Positions 1 through 7,767 of a DNA stretch of 32,257 nt are shown here, one piece after another (within the stretch, counting starts at the first letter, position 1; every line of letters starts with the position of its first letter). The position numbers and the translations under genes were made by a program. The stretch covers positions 1 to 32,257 of the forward strand of contig CABUOF010000021.1 in NCBI GenBank assembly GCA_902493125.1, written 5' to 3'. The DNA is from an uncultured Collinsella sp. (GTDB lineage: Bacteria; Actinomycetota; Coriobacteriia; Coriobacteriales; Coriobacteriaceae). The notes under the pieces are model-generated. The model saw only the letters and a program-made list of their open reading frames with translations, had not been told where the DNA came from and did no database searches.

Positions 1-1
1 C

Positions 2-289
2 CCAAGCCACGACAGGCTCGCGTCGTACTGCGGCCTGGCGCCGCGCAACCGCCAGTCGGGGACCTCGATCTCCTCGGTGACGGCATCGCGCCAAGGCAAC
101 AAGAGGCTGAAGAACCTGCTCATATTCTCGTGCAACTGCCTTACCCGGACAGAGGGAAGATGGGGCGATTACTACGCTAGGTGCCGAGAGCGGGGCATGC
201 CGCACGGCAAGGCGCTCAAGGCGCTGGCACGAAAGAGGCTGAAGGTCATCTACGCGATCATGCGGGACAGGGTGCCCTACGCCGCCTAG
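2..289 (+). CDS. IS110-family transposase, C-terminal part (5' end outside window)
   Basis: An open frame enters from the left edge and stops at 287-289. It reads LASYCGLAPRNRQSG, then a basic stretch (ASRQGNKRLKN) and RWGDYYARCRERG, ending RLKVIYAIMRD. This is the typical C-terminal (Transposase_20 / IS116-IS110-IS902) domain of IS110 recombinases, which carries the conserved serine region. The N-terminal RuvC-like DEDD domain would lie outside the window, so completeness cannot be judged. IS110 enzymes excise a circular element and insert it under guidance of an element-encoded bridge RNA (established for IS621). No second transposase fragment is present downstream. Confidence 0.85.
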   Translation, partial: PSHDRLASYCGLAPRNRQSGTSISSVTASRQGNKRLKNLLIFSCNCLTRTEGRWGDYYARCRERGMPHGKALKALARKRLKVIYAIMRDRVPYAA

Positions 290-402
290 TCGAAGCGCTC
301 CGAACAGATTGGAGCCCATCGGCCGAAAGGCCTGGCGTTAGCATGTCGCGATTCAATCTCGAAAACAGCATTGCCCAGTTGACAAAACTATAGGAACACC
401 CC
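290..402 (+). mobile_element. Probable non-coding right end of the IS110-family element
   Basis: Between the transposase stop and the end of the next gene is about 150 bp without a gene. It has a small GGCC-GAAA-GGCC hairpin at 321-332 and the string TTGACAAAACTATAGGAACA at about 379-398, which resembles right ends of IS110-type elements from memory. IS110 elements lack long terminal inverted repeats, so the exact boundary cannot be set from one end. In the IS1111 subgroup the bridge RNA lies in the right flank; here that is only a possibility. Confidence 0.45.
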
Positions 403-438
403 CTGGCATGGAAGGTTTAAGCCTGTGTGATTTGCGAG

Positions 439-1248
439 CTAGCGGGCCTGCTTTACCTTGGCCGCCGCCTCGACAAACGACTTCCACAGGTTAAAGTCGG
501 TCTCGAGCGTCTTCCACGTATACTCAGGGTGCCATTGCACGCCCAGACAGAACGGCTGACCTTCGACTTCGATGCACTCGGGCACGCCATCGGTTGCCTT
601 GGCGACCAAGCGCGTGCTTTTACCCAGACGATCGATGCAGCAGTGGTGTGCGGAGTTGGTCTGGATAAGCCTGTGCCCGCCAAGCGCGCGCTCCAGCAAC
701 GAGCCCGGCACGACCTCGACGGGATGCACGGGGTCGTTGAGCACGTGGGTATGGCGCCACTGCGTGCGGCCCTCGCGCGCGCCCAGGCTCGGCACGTCCA
801 TGCACAGGGTGCCGCCAGTGGCGACATTGAGCAACTGCGTGCCGCGGCAGGTGGTAAAGAGCGGCTTTTTGGCGCGGAGCACCTCGCCGACCAGCTTAAA
901 CTCAAAGCTATCGCGGATCTCGCAGCAGAGGGTGGGGTCGTAGGGGCGCTCGTCGCCCCAGCGCTTGGGGTTGACGTCCGGGCCGCCGGGAATAGCGATG
1001 CCGTCGGCGATATCGACGTAATGACGGATAACCTCAATGTCCTCGGTGATGGACATCTGCAGCGGCAGTCCGCCGGCGGCAAGAATGGCATCGACAAAGA
1101 CACTTGCGATTTCCTCGTTGGGGGAGAGCGTCTCGCTCAAAAACGGCTTTGCTTCTTCCCAACGCGGTGCGACGAGGATGAGTGGGCGGTCGGCGGGGTC
1201 GACGTCGACATACGGGGTGTAGGACGATGAGGTGCGGGTTCCGATCAT
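439..1248 (-). CDS. Gamma-glutamyl-gamma-aminobutyrate hydrolase family protein (peptidase C26, class I glutamine amidotransferase-like)
   Basis: 269 residues, the usual size for PuuD-like peptidase C26 proteins. The PGGPDVNP segment (87-94) is the family's oxyanion-loop motif. The nucleophile is Cys134 in FTTCRGTQLLNVATGG, and the catalytic pair is His240/Glu242 in VQWHPEY, so the triad is complete. Relatives cleave gamma-glutamyl bonds (gamma-Glu-GABA, gamma-Glu conjugates) in the cytoplasm; the substrate here is unknown. It lies 87 bp behind the ATPase gene of an amino acid ABC transporter on the same strand. Co-transcription would fit import of a gamma-glutamyl compound or glutamate/glutamine followed by hydrolysis (inference). 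The ribosome-binding site is weak (GAAAG). Confidence 0.88.
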   Translation of the reverse strand: MIGTRTSSSYTPYVDVDPADRPLILVAPRWEEAKPFLSETLSPNEEIASVFVDAILAAGGLPLQMSITEDIEVIRHYVDIADGIAIPGGPDVNPKRWGDERPYDPTLCCEIRDSFEFKLVGEVLRAKKPLFTTCRGTQLLNVATGGTLCMDVPSLGAREGRTQWRHTHVLNDPVHPVEVVPGSLLERALGGHRLIQTNSAHHCCIDRLGKSTRLVAKATDGVPECIEVEGQPFCLGVQWHPEYTWKTLETDFNLWKSFVEAAAKVKQAR

Positions 1249-1290
1249 GGTTGCGGCTTTCGAATCCGGGTGGACATGGCACAGGGGTGA

Positions 1291-1324
1291 CGCGGGGCAA
1301 ACGTTACTGATGAATTTGCCCGCG
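1291..1324 (-). other. Intercistronic hairpin between ABC ATPase and C26 hydrolase
   Basis: CGCGGGGCAAA (1291-1301) can pair with TTTGCCCGCG (1315-1324) with one bulged G. There is no T-run on the minus strand, so it is more likely an RNA-processing or stability hairpin, or a partial terminator, than a strong terminator. Confidence 0.35.
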
Positions 1325-1335
1325 TGGCAATTGGG

Positions 1336-2100
1336 TTAGTGACCCTTGATGGAGTTGAGGAAGTCCTGGGCGCGCTTGGTTTGGGGGCGGTCGAAGAACT
1401 CGTCAGGCGTGCCGGTTTCCACGATCTGGCCGTCGGCCATAAACACGACGCGGTCGGCCACGCGGCGGGCGAAGTTCATCTCGTGCGTGATGACGATCAT
1501 CGTCATGCCCTGCTGGGCCAGACGGACCATGACCTCGAGCACCTCGTTGATCATTTCGGGATCGAGGGCGCTCGTGGGCTCGTCGAAGAGCATGGCCTTG
1601 GGCTGCATGGCAAGCGAGCGAGCGATGGCTACGCGCTGCTGCTGGCCGCCTGAGAGCTGTGCGGGTACCTTATCGGCCTGTTCGGCCACGCCCACGCGGC
1701 TCAGCAGGTCCATGGCGCGCTCACGAGCCTCCTCCTTGGACACGCCCAGCACATCGACCGGCCCCAGCATGACGTTCTGCAGCACCGTCATATGTGCAAA
1801 CAGGTTGAACTGTTGAAATACCATGCCCAGCTCGGCGCGCATGCGGGCAAGGTCTTTGCCTTCCTGCGGAAGCGGCTGACCTTCGATGAGGATCTCGCCC
1901 GAGTCGATGGTCTCCAAGCGGTTGATGGTGCGGCACATGGTCGACTTGCCCGAGCCCGAGGGCCCGATCACGACGACGACCTCGCCGCGGTCGACCGAGA
2001 GATTGATGTCGTTGAGGACATGTAGATCGCCATAGTGCTTATCGACGTGTCTGAGCTCGATCAGCGGCTGATTGCCGGTTGAAGAGGTGCTCTGTGCCAT
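1336..2100 (-). CDS. Polar amino acid ABC transporter, ATP-binding protein (GlnQ type)
   Basis: 254 residues, standard length for the HisP/GlnQ group. Walker A is GPSGSGKST (46-54), followed by Q-loop VFQQFNLF, signature LSGGQQQR (149-156), Walker B AMLFDEP (169-175), D-loop SALD and the switch His in VITHEM. It is the cytoplasmic motor that hydrolyses ATP to drive uptake through the two permeases encoded just upstream. The gap to the upstream permease is 36 bp, with an AAGGAG ribosome-binding site, so one operon is likely. The specific amino acid cannot be read from the ATPase. Confidence 0.95.
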   Translation of the reverse strand: MAQSTSSTGNQPLIELRHVDKHYGDLHVLNDINLSVDRGEVVVVIGPSGSGKSTMCRTINRLETIDSGEILIEGQPLPQEGKDLARMRAELGMVFQQFNLFAHMTVLQNVMLGPVDVLGVSKEEARERAMDLLSRVGVAEQADKVPAQLSGGQQQRVAIARSLAMQPKAMLFDEPTSALDPEMINEVLEVMVRLAQQGMTMIVITHEMNFARRVADRVVFMADGQIVETGTPDEFFDRPQTKRAQDFLNSIKGH

Positions 2101-2136
2101 GGTGCTCGGCTCCTTATGATTCGAAATGGTAAAGCG

Positions 2137-2970
2137 TTAGCGGATGATGGTCGCACCGGTCTTGTGCGAAACGTAGACAGCGGCCTTGTTGATCGCGACG
2201 TTGATGAGGATGTAGATGACCGCGATAACCAGGTAGACCGACACGAGGGCGTCGTAGTTGGTAATGAGCACGCGGGCATTTTGCATGAGGTCGGGGTAGC
2301 TCACCACGTAGGCGACGGTGGTGTCTTTGACTACGACCACAAGCTGCGAAATCAACGACGGAATGATAAACCGAATCGCCTGGGGCAACACGATTTTAAA
2401 GGTGATTTTAGCCTTGGAGAGACCGAGCGCCTGGGCGGCCTCGACCTGGCCACGCGGCACGGCGTAGACGCCGGCTCGGAAAATCTCGGCCAACACACCG
2501 GCTGCAGCGAGCGCGACGGGAAGCGTGAGCATCCAAAACGACGGCAGCGAGATCTTGTACTGGGGCAGCACCAAAAAGAAGAAGTAGATAAACAGCAGGC
2601 TCGGTACGCCGCGGAAGAAATCGGTGAGCACGCGGCAGGCCAGCTGCAGCGGCTTAATATCGCTCGTGCGGCCGAGCATAAGGGCTAAGCCCAGCACCAG
2701 CGCGATGGCGCCAGCGGTGAGTGCGACTTTAACGGTGCCCTCAAAGCCGGCAAGCAGGAACTTCCAGGTGGTGAGGTGCGTAAAGAAATACCAGTAGTGG
2801 ACCGAAAGCTGGTCGGTCACATAAAAGCGCTGCAGTACCAGGACGGCGAGCGCGGCGACGGCGACGAGTGAGATAGCGGTGCCGATGCGAATCTTGGCGC
2901 GCATCTTGGGGCCGGGAGCCTCGTAGAGCGCATCGCGCATGGTGAGCGCGGAGGTGGAGTGCTTGCTCAT
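2137..2970 (-). CDS. Polar amino acid ABC transporter, permease (His/Glu/Gln/Arg/opine family)
   Basis: 277 residues with several hydrophobic segments and the cytoplasmic EAA loop (EAAQALGLSKAKITFKIVLPQA) that docks on the ATPase, typical of the HisMQ-like permease family. An N-terminal cytoplasmic stretch of about 30 residues precedes the first membrane segment. The start overlaps the upstream permease stop by four bases (ATGA), indicating translational coupling; GAGGAT serves as ribosome-binding site. It should form a heterodimeric channel with the neighbouring permease. Confidence 0.93.
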   Translation of the reverse strand: MSKHSTSALTMRDALYEAPGPKMRAKIRIGTAISLVAVAALAVLVLQRFYVTDQLSVHYWYFFTHLTTWKFLLAGFEGTVKVALTAGAIALVLGLALMLGRTSDIKPLQLACRVLTDFFRGVPSLLFIYFFFLVLPQYKISLPSFWMLTLPVALAAAGVLAEIFRAGVYAVPRGQVEAAQALGLSKAKITFKIVLPQAIRFIIPSLISQLVVVVKDTTVAYVVSYPDLMQNARVLITNYDALVSVYLVIAVIYILINVAINKAAVYVSHKTGATIIR

Positions 2971-3626
2971 CGGAGGATCCTCACCTTCTTATCGATATAG
3001 TTGCCAATGTGGCTTACCACAAAGGCCGTGCCCAGGTAGCCGAGCGCCGAGATAAAGAACGCGGCGACGCCGCCGAGCGAGCGCGTGTTGATGTAGCTCA
3101 CCACGCCGGTGAGCTCCTGCGGTTTAAGCGGCACCTGACTGCCGAGCGCGGTGGTGAGCATGACGGCGATAAAGAGGTTGGTCATGGGTAATACGCTCGA
3201 GCGCAGCGCCTGCGGAATCACGATTTTGGCGAGGATACGGCTGAAGCCCATGCCCAGCGAGCGGGCGGCTTCCACCTGGCCGACGCCGACGGTGTTGATG
3301 CCGCTCATAAAGTTCTCGGAGCCAAAGGCCGAGCCCAAAAGGACCGTGGCGACGATAACGCAGGTGCGGTAGGGCAGAACGACCTTGAGCGGCGGCAGTG
3401 CGTAGACGACGATGATGAGCAGCGCGATGCCGGGGATGTTACGGAAGACCTGGACATACAGGTCGCCAAAGACGCGCAGCGGCTTGAGCGGCGACACGCG
3501 CATCACGGTGACGGCGACGGCCAGCACCATGGCGATGGCAAACGACTCAAGCGTCATGCCCCAGGTTGCTAGCAGCGCGTCGATATAGTTCTGGCCATAG
3601 AGCGACCAGAGTTCGGAGAGACTCAT
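2967..3626 (-). CDS. Polar amino acid ABC transporter, permease (second subunit)
   Basis: 219 residues, the common length for HisM/GlnP-type permeases. About five membrane segments and the EAA loop EAARSLGMGFSRILAKIVIP are visible. A good GGGAGGT site precedes the ATG. It pairs with the 277-residue permease encoded next, with a 4-bp overlap. A terminator-like hairpin separates it from the substrate-binding gene upstream, which would allow the binding protein to be made in excess. Confidence 0.93.
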   Translation of the reverse strand: MSLSELWSLYGQNYIDALLATWGMTLESFAIAMVLAVAVTVMRVSPLKPLRVFGDLYVQVFRNIPGIALLIIVVYALPPLKVVLPYRTCVIVATVLLGSAFGSENFMSGINTVGVGQVEAARSLGMGFSRILAKIVIPQALRSSVLPMTNLFIAVMLTTALGSQVPLKPQELTGVVSYINTRSLGGVAAFFISALGYLGTAFVVSHIGNYIDKKVRILR

Positions 3627-3647
3627 GCGGACCTCCCGTCGATAAGG

Positions 3648-3676
3648 AAAGGGGCTCCCGTGTGTACGGAAGCCCC
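3648..3676 (-). terminator. Intercistronic stem-loop between binding protein and permease genes
   Basis: On the minus strand GGGGCTTCCGT, a 4-nt loop, then ACGGGAGCCCC (3676 to 3651) form an 11-bp stem with one G-U pair, followed by only TTT. The short T-run suggests partial termination or 3'-end protection of the binding-protein message rather than an operon end. Confidence 0.6.
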
Positions 3677-3764
3677 GACAACTCAGTGAGGAAACAGTTT
3701 ACCGCAATAAAGCGCATCATGCGTTTCCGTATGGTTTCGTTGCGGTCGTTACCAGGCTCGCTGC

Positions 3765-4760
3765 CTAGGCGCCGATCTCGGGCAGCTCGGGAACATTGGT
3801 GTCGCCCGTACGGTCGCCGATGCAGATCTGCCACAGCTCGGTCCAGGTGCCATCATCCTCGATCTGCTTAAGGAAGTCGTTGACAAAGGCGACGCCGTCG
3901 GAATCGAGCGGCAGACCGATGCCATAGGGCTCCTTGCTGCCGAAGGGCTTACCGGCAATCTTGTACTTACCGGGCTCGCGGACCAGGGCGCTCTGCTGCA
4001 TGTTGTTATCGATGACGTAGGCATCGACGCGGCCCTGCTGGAGTGCCTGGCGGGCCTCCTCGTCGGTCTTGAACTCCTGCTGGCTGGCCTTGGGGGCGAA
4101 CTCCTCCAGGATGGCGGGGCCGTTGGAGCCGGACTGGACGGCGACGTTCTTGTCGGCCAGGTCGTCGACGCTCTTGATGTCGTCGTTGTCGGCGAGCACC
4201 AGGATAGCCTGCTGGGTGTAGTAGTAGGGACCGGCAAAGGAGACGAGCTTCTTGCGCTCGTCAGTGATGGTGTAGGTGGCAAAGACGGCGTCGACCTGGC
4301 CGTTCTGCAGGACGGACTCGCGCGTGTCCGAGGTCACCTGGGTGATCTCGACCTTGTTCTCGCCCAGAATGTAGTTGGACAGGAGCTGTGCGATGCCAGC
4401 ATCGAAGCCGCGGGTCTGACCGTCTTTCTCGTTGAGGAGGGAGAAGAGCGTGGAGGTCTGAACGCCACCGATCGTAAAGACGCCGGCATCCTTGACGGCC
4501 GTCGCCCAGGTGCTGGCGGCGATGGCGTCGTCATCGGCCTTGGGGCCGTTGTCGACGAGCTTGTCGAACGCCTTAGCGTCGAGCGTGGTGGAAGCCTCGG
4601 TATCTTCGGAGCTCTTGGAGGAGCCGGCGGCGGAACCCTTGTCGGCCTCGGCGCTGGTGTCAGAGCAGCCGGCAAGACCGAGGCCGGCGACGGTTGCGAA
4701 GGTGGCGGCAACGAAGCCGCGGCGGTCGAGAACGACCTGCTGGGAGAGGTTCTTGCTCAT
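3765..4760 (-). CDS. Amino acid ABC transporter substrate-binding lipoprotein, Tat-type signal
   Basis: 331 residues. The N-terminus has a twin-arginine motif (DRRGFVAA, 12-19), a hydrophobic stretch and a lipobox LAGC with Cys32, so it should be exported by Tat and lipidated by Lgt (an lgt gene lies at 26067-26888). A Ser/Ala/Glu-rich linker (about 33-65) is followed by a family 3 solute-binding domain (SBP_bac_3, about 85-320) with typical VDAVFATYTITDERK and FAGPYYY segments. It captures the amino acid outside the membrane for the two permeases. The ribosome-binding site GAAAGGTG lies 8 bp before ATG. The ligand is not deducible. Confidence 0.93.
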   Translation of the reverse strand: MSKNLSQQVVLDRRGFVAATFATVAGLGLAGCSDTSAEADKGSAAGSSKSSEDTEASTTLDAKAFDKLVDNGPKADDDAIAASTWATAVKDAGVFTIGGVQTSTLFSLLNEKDGQTRGFDAGIAQLLSNYILGENKVEITQVTSDTRESVLQNGQVDAVFATYTITDERKKLVSFAGPYYYTQQAILVLADNDDIKSVDDLADKNVAVQSGSNGPAILEEFAPKASQQEFKTDEEARQALQQGRVDAYVIDNNMQQSALVREPGKYKIAGKPFGSKEPYGIGLPLDSDGVAFVNDFLKQIEDDGTWTELWQICIGDRTGDTNVPELPEIGA

Positions 4761-4803
4761 AGTAGAACACCTTTCTCAATAAAATCCCTAGCGGTTGAGT
4801 AGA

Positions 4804-4833
4804 GTTATACCCTATCGCGCTCAAATGGGTCAA
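4804..4833 (-). promoter_or_regulatory. Promoter of the amino acid transport operon
   Basis: Read on the minus strand, TTGACC (4833-4828) and TATAAC (4809-4804) are separated by 18 bp (17 if GTATAA is taken). This is a near-consensus housekeeping promoter about 45 bp upstream of the binding-protein start. Confidence 0.7.
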
Positions 4834-4879
4834 CACGAAATAACTCAGAAACATACTTGCCTTATGGGTTATTCTACCT

Positions 4880-4911
4880 ACCAAAAAGGGACAGGCACCT
4901 TTGTGGTGGTT
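4880..4911. repeat. Half-preserved copy of the GGGACAGGCAC hairpin repeat
   Basis: AAAGGGACAGGCACCTTTG followed by TGGTGGTT matches the element at 26891-26931. The left arm, expected to read like AACCACCACAAA, is degraded to CTACCAAAA. A decayed copy of the same dispersed family, in a gap rather than behind a stop codon. Confidence 0.55.
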
Positions 4912-4943
4912 CTTGCAGATGTGGTGGCCTGTCTCGCTGCTTT

Positions 4944-5162
4944 GTCTCAATCTGTAACAGTTAGACGAGGAAATGGGTTCTACCTGTTACAGATCGAGAT
5001 TTTCACTTCAGGGGAATTCGAATGTCTCGATCTGTAACATCTGGATGGCTAAAAGGTCTCTATCTGTTACAGATTGAGACAAAGGTCAGGGACTAAGACG
5101 TCTTGTCTAGATCTGTAACAGTTAGACGGGAATTCGGGCCCTAGATGTTACAGATTGAGATA
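4944..5162. repeat. Three tandem palindromes, arms ATCTGTAACA / TGTTACAGAT, period about 80 bp
   Basis: Unit 1 is 4944-5000, unit 2 is 5023-5081 and unit 3 is 5104-5162. Each has about 17-bp arms, for example TGTCTCGATCTGTAACA and TGTTACAGATTGAGACA, around a 23-25 nt loop. The spacers between units are both 22 bp with unrelated sequence. Loops of units 1 and 3 share GTTAGACG. The array fills the gap between the operon promoter and the dxs terminator. Function unknown; an operator array, a REP/BIME-like repeat or a structured RNA are all possible. Confidence 0.8.
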
Positions 5163-5175
5163 ATCGCGTCGCGAA

Positions 5176-5216
5176 AATAAAAACCTCCGCAGGGGTGCTT
5201 TCCTTGCGGAGGTTTT
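5176..5216 (-). terminator. Rho-independent terminator of the dxs-like gene
   Basis: On the minus strand AAAACCTCCGCA (5216-5205) pairs with TGCGGAGGTTTT (5191-5180), followed by ATTTT. The stem begins two bases after the stop codon. Confidence 0.88.
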
Positions 5217-5217
5217 C

Positions 5218-6999
5218 TTACTCGTTGAGTAGCCTTGCGGTTTCGGCGGCCATGTTCTCGACCGTCATGCCGTTCTGCGCGAGCAGTTCGTTGGGGTCGT
5301 AGCGGTCGGGGAAGCCCTTGGCGATGCCGAAGGTGCGCGTGCGCAACGGCGTGCATGCCAGATAACATGCCACACGCTCACCCCAGCCGCCGTCCAAGAC
5401 GCCGTCCTCGAGGGTGACGACAACGCGATGCTCGGCGGCAAGGCTGTTGAGGAACTCGCGGTCGAGCTCGGTTGCAAAGCGCGGGTTGACGAGCGTGGCC
5501 TCGATGCCGTACTCGGCGGCCAAGCGGTTTGCCACGCGCTCGCCCAACTCAAAGAAGTCGCCGAGCGCAAGCACGGCCACATCGCGGCCCTGACGCACCA
5601 CGTTGTAGCGAACGGCGCTATAGTCGGTGTCCTCGGCAGGCGCCAGATCGGGACGGCTCACCAGGCCAATACCAGGTACACGAATCGCCACGGGATGCTC
5701 GCGGTGGTCGAGCGACCAGCTCAGCATGGACAGGTATTCCTCCATGCAGACCGGCACCAAGTAGCGCATGTTGGGAAGAGCACCCAGCATGGAAATATCA
5801 AAGAACGAAAGGTGCGTCTCGGACGTGGTGCCAAAGATCGACGCACCAAACACCAGGATGGTTGCGGGGGCGTCGTTGAGGCACAGGTCGTGCCACAGCT
5901 CGTCGTAGGCGCGCTGCAAAAACGTACCGTACACGCCAAAGACCGGCTTGGCGCCGGCGCGGGCGAGCGCGGTGGCAAAGGTCACGGCATGCTCCTCGGC
6001 AATGCCCACATCGACGAACTGTTTGCCGGCGGCAGCGCGAAGCTCGGGTGTAAAGCCCATGATGTAGGGCGTGGCGGCCGTGATGCCCACGACCTGCGGA
6101 TCGCGCTTGATGGCGGCGCTGAGCGCCTCGCCCGTAATGTCGGCATAGGTGCGCGGCGCGGGCTCGCTCGGATGGCCCGGGCAGAGCTTGCGTCCAGTTG
6201 CCATGTCAAACGGACCCACGTGATGCCAGCGTTCGGGGTCGTTCTGGGCTGGCTCAAAGCCCTTGCCCTTGGCGGTGGAGACGTGCAGCACGATGGGATG
6301 ATTGATATTGCGCAGTTCCTGCAACGCGTCGACGAGGGCCAACACGTCGTTACCGGCGTCCAGATAGCGGTAGTCGAGCCCCATCGCGCGGAAAACGTTG
6401 CGCTCACAGGTGCCGTTGCTGGCGCGCAGCTCGGCCAGATTGCGATACAGGCCACCGTGGTTCTCGGCGATGGACTGGTCGTTATCGTTGACGATGATGA
6501 TCAGGTTGCTGTCGAGATCGGCGGCATTGTTGAAGCCCTCAAACGCCAAGCCGCCCGAAAGTGAGCCATCGCCAATAACGGTGATAACGTTGTACGCATC
6601 GCCCGCCAGGTCACGAGCGTGCGCCAGGCCGCAGCCCAGGCTCACCGACGTGGAGGTATGGCCTATGGCGAACAGGTCGTGCTCGGACTCGTCGGGATTG
6701 GCAAAGCCAGAGGCCTCGCCGTAGCGTGCCGGGTCGATATAAGTGTACGCGCGCCCGGTCAGCGCCTTGTGGGCGTAGGTCTGGTGCGAAACGTCAAAGA
6801 CAATCTTGTCGATAGGGGAGTTAAACACGCGATGAAGCGCGACCGTAAGCTCAACGACGCCCAGGTTGGGGGCAACGTGCCCGCCGACGGCGGCGGAGCT
6901 TTCGAGGATGGCGTGGCGAATCTCGTCGCAGAGCTGCGGGAGCTCGGCACGATTAAGAGCCTTGACGTCCTCGGGCGTTGTCGTTTGCGTAAGCAGCAT
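5218..6999 (-). CDS. dxs: 1-deoxy-D-xylulose-5-phosphate synthase-like thiamine-diphosphate enzyme (short form)
   Basis: 593 residues against about 620 for classical DXS. Visible landmarks are the N-terminal His41 region (GGHVAPNLGVVELTVAL), DVSHQTYAHKALTGR, the ThDP/metal motif GDGSLSGG with downstream NDNDQSIAEN, the catalytic Glu in VGIAEEHAVTFA, and YGTFLQRAYDELWHD. DXS condenses pyruvate and glyceraldehyde-3-phosphate for isoprenoid, thiamine and pyridoxal synthesis. However, the stretch usually reading DRAGxxGxDGxTHxGxFD is FGASIFGTTSETHLSFFD here, and YPRG is replaced by VPGI. Residues known to hold the substrate phosphate (E. coli Arg420, Arg478) and Asp427 therefore look absent. It may be a paralogue with altered substrate. 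It stands alone, with its own terminator. Confidence 0.82.
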   Translation of the reverse strand: MLLTQTTTPEDVKALNRAELPQLCDEIRHAILESSAAVGGHVAPNLGVVELTVALHRVFNSPIDKIVFDVSHQTYAHKALTGRAYTYIDPARYGEASGFANPDESEHDLFAIGHTSTSVSLGCGLAHARDLAGDAYNVITVIGDGSLSGGLAFEGFNNAADLDSNLIIIVNDNDQSIAENHGGLYRNLAELRASNGTCERNVFRAMGLDYRYLDAGNDVLALVDALQELRNINHPIVLHVSTAKGKGFEPAQNDPERWHHVGPFDMATGRKLCPGHPSEPAPRTYADITGEALSAAIKRDPQVVGITAATPYIMGFTPELRAAAGKQFVDVGIAEEHAVTFATALARAGAKPVFGVYGTFLQRAYDELWHDLCLNDAPATILVFGASIFGTTSETHLSFFDISMLGALPNMRYLVPVCMEEYLSMLSWSLDHREHPVAIRVPGIGLVSRPDLAPAEDTDYSAVRYNVVRQGRDVAVLALGDFFELGERVANRLAAEYGIEATLVNPRFATELDREFLNSLAAEHRVVVTLEDGVLDGGWGERVACYLACTPLRTRTFGIAKGFPDRYDPNELLAQNGMTVENMAAETARLLNE

Positions 7000-7123
7000 C
7001 GTTGTGGGTTACTCCATGCGAATCGAGCGCCGGCGCTCCCTCGGCCGACACAATTGCACAAGACAGTCTCGCACATTTTGGCGTTTGATATGTGACGGCG
7101 GCGCGGTAATTCGCCAACTGGTG

Positions 7124-7141
7124 GGGCAAAACGTTTTGTCC
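7124..7141. promoter_or_regulatory. Palindrome in the divergent dxs / HD-gene intergenic region
   Basis: CAAAACGTTTTG (7127-7138) is a perfect 12-bp palindrome, extended to GGGCAAAACGTTTTGTCC with one mismatch pair. It is placed between two divergent genes, so it is a candidate operator; no regulator is identified. Confidence 0.4.
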
Positions 7142-7227
7142 GATGCCATACTGATATGTTCCATAATGTTTTTATCGATCGTGCACAGGCTGTGGCTTGC
7201 CGCCGTGAGCCGCTGGAGGGAGGCAGC

Positions 7228-7764
7228 ATGTCCGATGCCGTTCGTGCCGAGAAAATCGCGCGCGAAGTAGACCATGCTGCCCGTCAACTGGCACAGGCGG
7301 GCCGTCTGGACCTGACGCGCGAGTTTATCCAACATGGCGATGTGACGGTCTATGCGCACGTGACTTCGGTAGCGCGGGCGAGCCTGTCCTTTGCCGAGCG
7401 CCTGGGCCGCGTCGGTGTTTCGGTCGACCGCGCCTCGTTGCTGCGCGGAGCCTTGTTACACGATTATTTTCTCTACGATTGGCACGACCCCGACCCGAGC
7501 CATCGACTGCACGGATTCCGGCATCCATTTTTTGCTCTGGCGCGTGCCGAGGAAGATTTTGAGCTGACGCCGCGCGAGCGGAATATTATCGTGCGGCATA
7601 TGTTTCCGCTGGTGCCGGTGCCGCCGACGTGTCGCGAGGCGTGGATTGTGTGCCTGGCGGATAAATGGTGTGCTCTGCGTGAGACGGTCGCCGGCCGCCT
7701 GCCGCGCAAGGATGAGACGGACGATAGCGTGAGCAAAGCATCGAGTGAAAAGAGGAGAGGGTAG
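7228..7764 (+). CDS. HD-domain protein (putative metal-dependent phosphohydrolase)
   Basis: 178 residues from the ATG at 7228, which has a GGAGGGAGG ribosome-binding site 5-8 bp upstream; a longer in-frame start at 7156 lacks one. The sequence shows an early His (VYAHVTSVAR), the HD pair in LLHDYFLYDWHD (His78-Asp79), a further His in FRHPFF and RNIIVRHMFP, as in small HD-superfamily hydrolases. Substrate unknown; candidates are nucleotides or phosphate esters. The next gene starts 3 bp after its stop, so the two are co-transcribed and perhaps functionally linked. Confidence 0.82.
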   Translation: MSDAVRAEKIAREVDHAARQLAQAGRLDLTREFIQHGDVTVYAHVTSVARASLSFAERLGRVGVSVDRASLLRGALLHDYFLYDWHDPDPSHRLHGFRHPFFALARAEEDFELTPRERNIIVRHMFPLVPVPPTCREAWIVCLADKWCALRETVAGRLPRKDETDDSVSKASSEKRRG

Positions 7765-7767
7765 ACG

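Noticed and set aside
290..438. Bridge RNA of the IS110 element
   Set aside because: Only the right end is present and the subgroup cannot be assigned. The one clear fold is a tiny GGCC hairpin, too little to claim a guide RNA.
4944..5162. Tandem palindromes as a mini CRISPR array
   Set aside because: Repeats are palindromic over their full length with diverging loops, spacers are only 22 bp, only three units are present, and no cas gene is nearby.
5428..6564. 378-codon plus-strand frame opposite dxs
   Set aside because: No motif, no RBS, and fully covered by the recognisable DXS-like gene.
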